Assembly: GCF_011074885.1 (NCBI RefSeq)
Contig: NC_054689.1
Coordinates: 124,001-188,000, forward strand
DNA from: Brettanomyces bruxellensis
Lineage: Eukaryota > Ascomycota > Pichiomycetes > Pichiales > Pichiaceae
Direction of reading: 5' to 3'
DNA: 64,000 nt
Made by a program: the position numbers and the translations under genes. The notes beneath the pieces were generated by a model. It ran no database searches, was not told the origin of the DNA, and worked only from the letters and a program-made list of their open reading frames with translations. Within the stretch, counting starts at the first letter, position 1. Each line of letters begins with the position of its first letter. This document shows, in pieces, positions 9,201 through 16,956 of the stretch.

Positions 9201-10186
9201 GACAAGCCTAAATTATCGGAATCATCCATATTAGAGCTATCCTTGGCCAGCTCCACGTACTCGGCAAAGATCTCGTTCTTTAGCTCGTCTCCAGAAGGCT
9301 CTTTTCCCCGCTTCGCAAGCTCCAAAGAGTACAAAATGAAGTCTATAATCACCTCCACAACGTCTGTTTGCGAGATGTAGTTGATCAACCGCTGGTTTTT
9401 CGCCAAGTTGATCTCATCCATGAGGTTGGGCTGGTCCAACAACTTATTCAAGAGCCCAACATTGATGCAACGCTTGTGGGCCGGCAGACGCGGCAAAGAT
9501 CCCGATGAGGGAAGCGAAGAATCTGAAGACGACGACGAAATCGACGATGAGGTCGACGACGCCGGCTCAGAGACGATTGACGCGGGAATTGCACTAACTG
9601 CAGCAACTGCCGGCACTGCCTTGGACTCGCTGGTCTCCAATTCACTTTTCAAATCCATTCTTCGAGTATCTGCGGCAATTTTTGGCTCCTGCCCGGTATC
9701 CAGCTCATTTTTCACATGTTCCCTGCTTTTGGTATCACCTTTTCCGGCCAGCTTCTCACCTCTAGTCTGCTGAATTATCGTGCTGTCGTTTTCCTTAATG
9801 CTGTGCAAAAGTTGCGATGCAGTAACGTGAAATTGCTGCGAAGCAGGCGAAAATGCAACCTCATGCGAAGTGGTTGACTTGGCTTCTGCCTGCGATGATC
9901 CCGGAATGCTCGAAACGGGCATAGGTGCTGCCAAATTCGTCAAAACAGAAACTTTGCTCGTGTCTTTTTCGTCATCTCTAGGATGTCGTTTCGAACCAGC
10001 TTTTTGTTTATCTTTAACTGCTTTCTTCCGTGCTTTCTTCCTCTTCTCTTGCTCCAACCTCTCATCCTCCGCCTTCTTTTGCTCTGCCTTCTCTCTTCGT
10101 TGCTGATCAATGTCTATCTCAGCAAGAATCTTGTTGATCGAAGCGTTTGAAAACGAAGAGTTGAAAAATGGCCAAATCCCTGACAT
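6296..10186 (-). CDS. SIT4 phosphatase-associated (SAPS) protein
   Basis: A 1296-residue hydrophilic protein of the SAPS family (yeast Sap4, Sap155, Sap185, Sap190), which binds the PP6-type phosphatase Sit4 in TOR and cell-cycle signalling. The N-terminus SGIWPFF...NASINKIL matches the family start (WPF, then INKIL). The SAPS core resumes after a low-complexity insert (about 25-235) with LNKLLDQPNLMDEINLAKNQRL, and later shows NTNILGNLMASRTLMTRLWRGFFDKG, LLLLNNFLKLVDDM, LIRLISTDKPYSPNGLIDILLDQNLV, MLDIVINRG and HNVVFDLVQQIFNGR. Low-complexity segments include an acidic run (about 405-450), a tandem 11-residue repeat (about 700-741), eight consecutive Arg (about 1185-1194) from an (AGA)n tract, and an Asp-rich end. 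The short N-terminal motif resembles Sap155/Sap4 more than Sap190, but I do not assign the paralogue. Confidence 0.85.
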   Translation of the reverse strand: MSGIWPFFNSSFSNASINKILAEIDIDQQRREKAEQKKAEDERLEQEKRKKARKKAVKDKQKAGSKRHPRDDEKDTSKVSVLTNLAAPMPVSSIPGSSQAEAKSTTSHEVAFSPASQQFHVTASQLLHSIKENDSTIIQQTRGEKLAGKGDTKSREHVKNELDTGQEPKIAADTRRMDLKSELETSESKAVPAVAAVSAIPASIVSEPASSTSSSISSSSSDSSLPSSGSLPRLPAHKRCINVGLLNKLLDQPNLMDEINLAKNQRLINYISQTDVVEVIIDFILYSLELAKRGKEPSGDELKNEIFAEYVELAKDSSNMDDSDNLGLSEDTDGEPDGAEGEERLTMLEKALQRASVCSEILILPNTNILGNLMASRTLMTRLWRGFFDKGVEYYFKSVSANVDDDVDAKDDMKESAKGSIKESFKKNIDEDVNSDDIDIDDDGDDSSNDVPSIYSDSTEVTDLNGRPLIDEEQYERMRFKDNHSLLLLNNFLKLVDDMAAMNMNELMNFIRFEQSHRPLTDQFLALIPYSATACDLLVRLISTDKPYSPNGLIDILLDQNLVLRLFDLCRIHYRDHQVQDNLCNLLNGIVGISSNVGFWDDPAMATGGQQLNEFGEPADPDQQNMLQANNPNVGPNDLTRQLVSRPCVEQMLDIVINRGHYGLVTVVSVVIEVIRKNNSDYDEFDWIGCAEEVEERGAEQGGARAVQENEQGGAKAVQKNEQGGVKAVQDIEQGGAKAVQSRMPSSRDPVYLGVMLKLFSLRLDEIVQTYLTDKYVTIRQIELTPTASGEKIEPLKYERFKVMELIAELLHCSNMILMNKSIDLDRLVYRRDQWRDVRHTESLVSDALSDYIGDNSRLVSGMQNLSLQAEEESRTDASYVEIPSDLSIGNFFKLRLLQTHAIPLIALKMHRFPWNNFMHNVVFDLVQQIFNGRLANWDEDQASNQEETRYDDNLSLNKVLIWSLFGDFDHFSDGPTSHHCDYVANNEFPGFFNLPKYILFCYKLSEQKEAASNFKLGYMGHLTLIAEEVHKFQNYVENFGIARDDQTFTLLKEESDSSSIFYRKSSFYVFNTLYEQIFESGRFDDWNNFVATTLKDLNSMYNKVLGNPSDLAAGDTSIDTPAISEDGIPISSPPTNEDAIILDNGDSEEFRRPVPVINEEAEGDDEENEQLDNPEPVAGEKNGVQRRRRRRRRSELSQDYNAAGDPEGTPVVSTVQSLVDSTGSDENAIIDDVQENTAPEKPRTQRVYGSGYADYADYDDQLDDDGLSGGDLRPMAGHHADAYDLDDSNEPNNAN
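7964..8089 (-). repeat. 33-bp tandem repeat inside the SAPS gene
   Basis: Nearly four in-frame copies of a 33-base unit encode EQGGAKAVQxN-type 11-residue repeats (variants ARAVQEN, AKAVQKN, VKAVQDI, AKAVQ). It sits between two conserved SAPS blocks, so it is an expandable surface loop rather than part of the fold. Confidence 0.85.
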
Positions 10187-11762
10187 CTTGTACTTCTACT
10201 GTTTGAAATCTCAGCGTATTATGTTAACACACTTTGCTGAAGTTGTCACAGCTTCTCCTATTCCGCTCAGTGGCTATATGTATCGCTTTTTTGGTTTCTT
10301 CTATATTTCTGTTCCTGCTGTCCTATACTATACAATTGTATCTCCGGCAGAATATAAATAAGGGTTGGATCCACAACTTGTTTCTTGTTGTTTCCTGTCT
10401 TTCTCTCCGTATGTAAATAACTGTGCAAGAGATATAGTAAACAAATCCACTATGCACTACTTCACTTTGGATTCTTTATTTTATTCCTTCTTTTTTTTTA
10501 TGGATATATCCCGGCGAACTCCACACAGTGATATGCAATTTATGCACTTGATTTTCCCTATTCGGTACTTTCTGTGCTTCCTGGTGTCTGCTGCTATATC
10601 TGGCTAACAACGAAATTTCTGTTGCCTCTTTTATGTTATAGCCAAACTGTTCTGAATTAGTGTACGCCTTTTGATGTATGTCTCTGCTTGAGTCTCAAGT
10701 CGAGTCGGGCTAAAAAATAAAGAAAAGAAAAAATAAAGAGAAAATTCAATTATGCACATTCGCTGCTTTTTGCTTAGTTATTCTGTATTTTATCTTTTTT
10801 TTTGGTTTGGTTTTATTCCAATTCTTTTCGGTGCTTTTTCTTCCCTCTCCTTACTCCTCTGTTTTTTTTTTTGTTCCCTCTCGACAATCCAGCAATATCT
10901 CAGCTTGGCTTTAACTCCAATGGCTTGTCAGCACGATTCATACATTCAGTTGATTGATTGTCATAATCTATTTTTGATCGTCTCACTTATTTTTTTTCAC
11001 TGTCTCGGCGTCTCCTTTTTTATTCATACGCATTGTCTACTTCCAAACCAATTAATTTCCGTTCATACGTTCTTCAAAGCATACTTTGGCCCGTTCATGC
11101 TTTTTTGTGCCAAGTCATCTATGGCCATTACAAACGTAGATGTGTGATAATTGCAATTTTAACTACAATTTGTAGCGAATTTATTCCGAAGCAAAGCAAT
11201 GAATGGCTATCCAGATATCTGAAATCGTGTATCTAGTTCATACTGAATGCCATATACTCCACAATATGTATCGTAAATGTTGTTATCTACAATGCTAGAT
11301 ACAATATCACTATAATGCACACTTCCATTAGATACTCTCTTGAATAGAAGTATGAATAATAGAGCTGTACACTGCTGACACTTAACTCATGATTGCCTAA
11401 ATTATAAGTGCGTTTGTCTTCCAGAAAGCACACATGCTTACGGTTGCAATTTCACAATGTAGCCGGTGATCCAGGATAGTTTATCTAATGCATCTAACTT
11501 GCTCTTGGACTACATGGAGACCGTTGTGTACTGTAAGAAATTATGCAACTATTTATGCAGATATTAATGCGGAATTCGCGCAAGACGCACCCGCGATTAT
11601 TCGCGAAGGCGAACAACTTTCAACAGTGTCTTTTCTCTCCTCCCAGACTTTTTTTTTCCTTTCTTCCAATACACAAATCTGCGATCCAGGCAAACGACAC
11701 TTTTTCCATCTTTTCGAAGTTCGAACACAACTTCTCGGCAATTACATCTCAAATATACACAC
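10187..11762. other. Divergent spacer between SAPS gene and PRE10
   Basis: This 1.58-kb region carries the promoters of two divergently transcribed genes. It is T-rich on the plus strand, with poly-T runs (10487-10500, 10792-10804, 10861-10873). The short open frames are pyrimidine-tract translations (Phe, Leu, Ser) and are not credible genes. A possible Rpn4-type element near PRE10 is listed separately. Confidence 0.6.
11605..11614 (+). promoter_or_regulatory. Possible Rpn4-type proteasome element
   Basis: GAAGGCGAAC lies about 150 bases upstream of the PRE10 start. It matches 8 of 10 positions of GAAGGCAAAA, the proteasome-gene element described for some non-Saccharomyces yeasts, and lies in a region with other CGCG-containing motifs. 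A single partial match can be chance. Confidence 0.25.
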
Positions 11763-12632
11763 ATGACATCAATTGGTACAGGATACGATCTTGCGAACTC
11801 GATTTTTTCGCCTGACGGGAGAAACTTCCAGGTGGAATACGCATCTAAGGCAGTGGAGAATGCAGGCACATCAATAGGATTATGTTGCACAGATGGGGTT
11901 GTTTTGGCCACGGAGAAGCTAAAGAACTCGAAATTGTTGGTGCCAGGAAAAAACAAACGGATACAGTCGATTGATCGGCATGTGGGTGTGGTGTATTCGG
12001 GGTTAATACCGGATGGAAGACATTTCGTGAATAGAGGAAGAGATGAAGCCAGATCTTTCAAGTCGATATACAAGGAACCAATCGGGTTGAAGGGCCTGAT
12101 AGACCGGTTGGGATACTATGTGGAAGCTTACACGTGCTACAACTCGGTTAGGCCCTTTGGAATTAACGCTATAATCGGTGGTGTGGACTCTGAAGGCCCA
12201 CATCTTTACATGGTGGAACCTTCTGGAACGTACTGGGGTTATTTTGGTGCTGCAACGGGTAAGGGAAGGCAGACAGCTCGTGCAGAGTTGGAAAAACTCC
12301 ATCTTCCTAAAATTTCACCAAGAGACGCCGTTAAGGAAGCCGCTAGGATTATTTACATGGCACACGAGGATAATAAGGATAAAGACTTCGAGTTGGAGAT
12401 ATCCTGGGTGAGCACATCCGAAACTAACAACGTTCACCGCCTTGTTCCGGACGATTTGTTGAAGGAGGCCATTAAGTATGCAGAGGAGGCCCAAGAGGAG
12501 GGAAGTGACGATAGTGATGATGATAGTGATAGCGATAGTAATAGTGACAGTGACAGTGACAGCAGTGAGGACGAGGGGGGAAAGAAGGAAGAGAAGGAAG
12601 AGGACAAAGAAGGTGATGTGAAGATGGATTAA
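11763..12632 (+). CDS. PRE10: 20S proteasome subunit alpha-7 (Pre10)
   Basis: A 289-residue alpha-type proteasome subunit. The N-terminus TSIGTGYDLANSIFSPDGR carries the alpha signature (YDxxxxxFSPDGR), and VEYASKAVENAGTSIG, LIPDGRHFVNRGR, SVRPFGINAIIGGVD, YWGYFGAATGKGRQ and AHEDNKDKDFELEISW follow as in yeast Pre10. The C-terminus after about residue 240 is highly acidic, with alternating Ser and Asp and then Lys and Glu, the polyacidic tail typical of this subunit. It forms part of the outer ring of the 20S core, which gates substrate entry and contacts the 19S cap. The unsplit ORF has the family length. The last codons and the stop belong to a 30-bp tandem repeat that continues downstream, so the C-terminal end of this protein may vary between strains. 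Confidence 0.95.
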   Translation: MTSIGTGYDLANSIFSPDGRNFQVEYASKAVENAGTSIGLCCTDGVVLATEKLKNSKLLVPGKNKRIQSIDRHVGVVYSGLIPDGRHFVNRGRDEARSFKSIYKEPIGLKGLIDRLGYYVEAYTCYNSVRPFGINAIIGGVDSEGPHLYMVEPSGTYWGYFGAATGKGRQTARAELEKLHLPKISPRDAVKEAARIIYMAHEDNKDKDFELEISWVSTSETNNVHRLVPDDLLKEAIKYAEEAQEEGSDDSDDDSDSDSNSDSDSDSSEDEGGKKEEKEEDKEGDVKMD

Positions 12633-12737
12633 TGGGCAAGTTTGCGTGTGAAGATGGATTAATGGGTAAGTTTGCGTGTGAAGATGGATTAATGGGCAAG
12701 TTTGCGTGTGAAAGACGACTAATCGGCAAGCTGGCGT
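12618..12737 (+). repeat. PRE10: 30-bp minisatellite spanning the PRE10 stop codon
   Basis: Copies lie at 12618-12647, 12648-12677 and 12678-12707, with a diverged fourth at 12708-12737. Copies 1-3 differ at a single base (c or t at unit position 20). The first copy contains the last four PRE10 codons and the TAA (12630-12632). Because 30 is a multiple of three, each copy restores the same in-frame TAA. Confidence 0.92.
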
Positions 12738-13185
12738 GTGAATATGGCGTATATGTAGAGCAAGAAGATGAGGTATATTATGATATTGCTAGAGTTAGCG
12801 TGGTTAGAATCAATTACTGAATATGAGACTGTTGGTGCCGTTGATATAACATTTTTATGGAATAGAGCGTGGAGTAGCAAACGTATATCTGTAGAAGTAG
12901 ACTGCCTGTAAGTAGTATGATATTGCTGTTGGGAAGTGTAGTATTATGCAGCACATTCTGCCATTATACATTCTATACATCCTATACATCCTCAATTATG
13001 CATCCTACCGTTATACATTTTACCATTATACATCCAATAAATCCTACCATTACACATCCTCAACATATTCACCAGGCTTCCCAGGCTTCCCCATACATCC
13101 ATATGTACCACATATGCTATCTATTATGCACAATTCACATCAACTATTCTATTATATACCCATTCTAGCAAACTCATGCAGAACC
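12738..13185. other. Convergent spacer between PRE10 and coiled-coil gene
   Basis: This holds the 3' ends of two convergent genes. Bases about 12950-13060 are a degenerate run of CATCCTA/CATTATA-type words (such as tacatcctatacatcct), a weak tandem array. No gene is seen. Confidence 0.55.
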
Positions 13186-15276
13186 CTAATGGCGATCCTC
13201 AAGTTCCTTAATTTGACTCTTTAAGCGATCATTTTCCATATCCAATTCATCCAACCGCCGCTGACTCTGCTTACGCTCAAATCCAAGTGCCTCTTCGGCC
13301 GCTTTCCAACGCCTGGTAAGCTCATCCAAACGCAAACGTACAGTTTTGTTGTCGGGACCCGTCGAAGATGGACGATCGTTTGCAGAGGACACCTCCGACT
13401 TTTGAGACGCGTCAATCGACTGGCCATGAGCCAACTCGAGTCTACTTTGCACAACTGTGTCTATACCAGCAAGCAAGTACTCATCAACTGCAGTGCGGAG
13501 CTGCCGCACAGACGTCTCTGGAAGCTGTAATCTGTTTCTATTTGCCAACTGAAGCACTTTTCCTGCTGCCTCTCTTATGGATCTCCTATCTAACAATCGG
13601 CTGAGAATTCGCAAAGCATGAGTTTGGAAGTTTATGTGTACTGCAAGGTCTGCCTGAGACTCATCTTTCGTTTCACCAAGCATCCTCCTGATCGGAGTTC
13701 CGGGTAACGAGGCCACTTGACGGCCGATATTACGTGTTTCTAAGTTTTTTGATGGTCTTTGTGCCAAACCCGATGCCTGCTTCTTCAAGGACCGCACCTG
13801 ATTCCGCAAATTCGACATTTCACCGGTTGCAGCTTCCACTTTCTTGCTCATCTCGTCGATCTCCGCCTCCTTTGCCCGCAACTCCGACTCCAACGAGGCA
13901 ATTTTCTCCCGCTGAACGTTGATTTTCTCTTGTTGTCGGACATTTTCTTGTTGCTGTAGATCTATTTTCTCCTGCTGTCGGAAATTTTCTTGCTGTTGTT
14001 GATCTATTTCCTCTTGCTGCTGGTCAATTTGCTTCTGCTTTCGTTCAACATCTTCCCGTTGCTGCTGCAAATCTCCGTTCTGCGAATTCCGAATGTCCGA
14101 TCCCCGTCCCGCAATTTCCTTTTTCTCCTTTTCCAATCTCTGCTTCTCCGTCTCTGCCTTCAACAGTTTTAGTTGTAATTGTTCGTACGACTGTCGAAGT
14201 TTGACCAAATCCCCTTGAATCGTTTTATACTTACTCAACGAACTCTCAAGCCCAGATATCTTCACTCCTTGATCTTTCAACATGCCCACATCATCCTCCA
14301 ACTGCTTCTGCATCTCCTTTGCAGTACTTCCCAAATCGGCAAGCTTCTTCATTTGCATTTCACATCTCTCCAACGAATCCGAAAAGTTCGATCTTGCAAT
14401 AACAAGCTTTTCACGTAAATCATCACTCTTATCGAATTCAGCTAGCTGCTCTGGCGAGACTTTCGCAACAAGATCGCCAAAACTGTCATCTATCCACTCT
14501 GAAATTTCACTTAGCATGCTTTCCAACAATTTCATCGAGCTCGAATCACTACTTAAATCCTCAATTTCTCCCGGCCCACTTATTTCTCCATCTTCGAACC
14601 CTTCAGAATCCATCAGATGCCTTATGAAATCACTCTGAAGCTTTAACTGCACCTGATAATCCGTCACCTGTGTTCGTAATCTCTGTAACTCCTCTGTTGC
14701 TCGTCCGTAAGCTGTTTGTTCATTTGACAGACTTGCATTATTTGAATTTTCGCCAGCGGAAATTCCCCCAATGTGACCGGACTCTTTTCCATTTGATGAA
14801 TCATGCAATGGCAGCTTCTTTTTGTCTTGATTGGTCTTCTGCTGCTTTCCAGCTGCCGTTTCTCGAATTTGTCTTCTTCTTAAAAGAACACGATCTAATA
14901 CGGAAATCGCCGCTTTTTGATCCATGCTTTGATATTTTTTTTGCTTGTCACCATTCCTTACAACCAGATCATCGTTTCCAGAAATAGTTAATTGACCCAT
15001 GTCTTCGTATAGAGATGTATCTCCCAAGTGTTCGCCGTCTCCTTTGCCAGAACTGGCTTTATCCGGCATGGTCCAATTATTAGGATTACTTTTGTCGTTA
15101 GAACCATCCAAAACCACCGATTTCCGCAAACATGGTGTTCGCACATGGCCGAATTTTCTTAGGGAGTCATAGTTACTGTTGTGGCTGGTGGTTGAGGTCG
15201 TACTTGTTGCTATTTGACTCTTTTGGGTATTTGATGAATTAAATGATCCACCTGAATATTCACTTCTCAGCGACAT
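13186..15276 (-). CDS. Coiled-coil protein of unknown family
   Basis: A 696-residue protein starting at the ATG at 15276 (MSLRSEYSGG); two upstream in-frame codons are TTG and GTG, not ATG. The first 100 residues are Ser, Thr and Asn rich. Residues about 210-250 contain an acidic patch. Residues about 320-520 are a long heptad coiled coil, with Gln/Glu-rich quasi-repeats (variants of RQQEKIDLQQQEN) at about 415-455. A helical block (HALRILSRLLDRRSIREAAGK, about 555-620) precedes a final coil ending in RLKSQIKELEDRH. This shape resembles spindle-pole-body or cytoskeletal scaffold proteins (Spc72-like, Mto1-like), but I recognise no diagnostic motif and do not assign a function. Long length, steady codon use and heptads support a real gene. 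Confidence 0.75.
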   Translation of the reverse strand: MSLRSEYSGGSFNSSNTQKSQIATSTTSTTSHNSNYDSLRKFGHVRTPCLRKSVVLDGSNDKSNPNNWTMPDKASSGKGDGEHLGDTSLYEDMGQLTISGNDDLVVRNGDKQKKYQSMDQKAAISVLDRVLLRRRQIRETAAGKQQKTNQDKKKLPLHDSSNGKESGHIGGISAGENSNNASLSNEQTAYGRATEELQRLRTQVTDYQVQLKLQSDFIRHLMDSEGFEDGEISGPGEIEDLSSDSSSMKLLESMLSEISEWIDDSFGDLVAKVSPEQLAEFDKSDDLREKLVIARSNFSDSLERCEMQMKKLADLGSTAKEMQKQLEDDVGMLKDQGVKISGLESSLSKYKTIQGDLVKLRQSYEQLQLKLLKAETEKQRLEKEKKEIAGRGSDIRNSQNGDLQQQREDVERKQKQIDQQQEEIDQQQQENFRQQEKIDLQQQENVRQQEKINVQREKIASLESELRAKEAEIDEMSKKVEAATGEMSNLRNQVRSLKKQASGLAQRPSKNLETRNIGRQVASLPGTPIRRMLGETKDESQADLAVHINFQTHALRILSRLLDRRSIREAAGKVLQLANRNRLQLPETSVRQLRTAVDEYLLAGIDTVVQSRLELAHGQSIDASQKSEVSSANDRPSSTGPDNKTVRLRLDELTRRWKAAEEALGFERKQSQRRLDELDMENDRLKSQIKELEDRH

Positions 15277-16956
15277 CACCAATTGCCGCTAGCAGATGCA
15301 CTATCTTTTTCTTGGTCAATATTAAACGATATGATGAGAAAAAGTGCAAAGACTAATTGTAAAGTGTGCAATCGAAAAGGAAATCAGTTTTGTGTACGGA
15401 CTCATTCCATTTAGAATAATACTTTTTTCTTTATTCTTTATTTATCCTGGATGTTTACATAAACAAGGCGGGGCCGAAAAGCGAGAATTTCGTGGGTTAA
15501 TAGTCGCGTCGATCGATTGATATTGGATTAATGTACTCACGGGTGGGTTTCCCCGTTACCAATGAACTGGGCGATGAATTTTTTTTTTTTTGATTTTTTT
15601 TTTTTTGACTTTCTTTCTTTCTATTTTTTTTTCCCCCCCCCTCCTTTCTTTATTTTTCGTTTATTTTCGACTAATTGGATTTTTATTTCGATTTTTCTCA
15701 CTTGTTGCAAAATGCCGCTTGAGCCACATGCCCATCTCTATCCCTCTATTCGACTTTGCAAATACTCTTAAAAAATGCGGACCGAATATTTAAAATAAAG
15801 GATCAAATAAGCATCTGACGTATTTGGCAATAAGGATATACACACCACAGTAAAAAGTAAATACTAAGAATGGAACTTTAGATGTGAAGAAATCATCACG
15901 TGACTGAAGAGAGACGTCCGATCGGGGAAAAAAGTGCCGTCCGGGTATGGGTTTGCCGGAGTCTCGGCAGCTGTTAGAAAAAAGGACGGAGGTTTTCGAG
16001 GTACTCCTTTTCTCCGTAACCTCCGCCGCAGGAGTTCGAGCAAAAATTCACTCGAATTCCGCGATGGTTGAAAAAAAAAACCCCGACAGCCACAAAAAGA
16101 CGGGTGCCGACTCCAGCAAATTAGAAAAGCCTTATTTTCATGTAGGAGAAGGAAAAAATTTACTGCGCAAACAAGCAAGGACAATGATAATGAAAAAATA
16201 AATAAGAATCAAAAAAAAAAAAAAAATTAAATAAAAATTAATATGATTAGGGGGTGCGAACGGCAGTAGTTTGGCCGGGGTCAGATGCAGAAGAAACAAA
16301 AAAAAAAGGAAAAAGTGGTCACATTTCGAGGGGTGTAGAGAATCAATTGATGAGACAAAAGGAAAAAAAAAAGAGGAGGAAATCCCATTTGACCTAACAG
16401 ATTGGGAAAACCCACGATAATCTATAAGTTCATTTAAAAGGACCGCGATTCCCTTTTCCATTTCGACTATTATCCTTTAATCATATGAACCATTTTTTCC
16501 TCCTTTACGAAGACCAAAGGACTGAGTCTACACAGCGCCAATATACCAACGACAACTTATACACGAGAATCCACAAAAAACGTTTAGTGAGATCAGTGAT
16601 CATCAAATAATCGATAGAAATTACATGCAATCTGAGAGCGATTTAAATTTTGGCTATCAGATCGAACCAATATCTTTTGACTCCTACGACCCAAAGCGAA
16701 TATAATAGGGGAAGAAGAAAAAAAAAAAAAATAGGCGCACACTCTAAAACAAAAATTAATTAGCGAGGGGAAATTTCATTATCTTCGAATCAAAACCTGG
16801 ACTTTAGAAATTTATCACTTTGAATTTGAGTCAGTTGACGGTTTGCTGATTCAGTTTGGGAAGAAACAAGGGACAGAAAATTTTAGTCATATCTTGTCAA
16901 CACATCAACAATAAAAAAAAAAATAAGAATCAAAATTTTTTTTTTTCCAGCCACAA
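15277..16956. other. Long divergent spacer upstream of the Zn2Cys6 gene
   Basis: A 1.68-kb spacer between divergent genes. Bases 15579-15660 are a nearly pure pyrimidine tract with long T runs and a C run. Bases about 15910-16060 are GC-richer and carry several CGG or CCG triplets (for example around 15917-15925, 15934-15940 and 15957-15970), the half-sites bound by Zn2Cys6 factors. Poly-A runs follow at 16069-16080, 16208-16226 and 16717-16731. A short plus-strand frame at 15947-16201 has no recognisable content. TTTTTTCCAG just before the start codon resembles a splice acceptor, but no TACTAAC precedes it. Confidence 0.55.

Noticed and set aside
12632..12820. 62-codon frame (MGKFACEDGL repeats)
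   Set aside because: It is the PRE10 30-bp repeat read in a shifted frame; it overlaps the stop codon and has no independent support.
15947..16201. 84-codon frame upstream of the Zn2Cys6 gene
   Set aside because: Low-complexity Lys-rich end and no recognisable motif; more likely promoter sequence.
16941..16950. TTTTTTCCAG before the Zn2Cys6 ATG as a 5' UTR intron acceptor
   Set aside because: No TACTAAC branch point and no matching donor could be found upstream.
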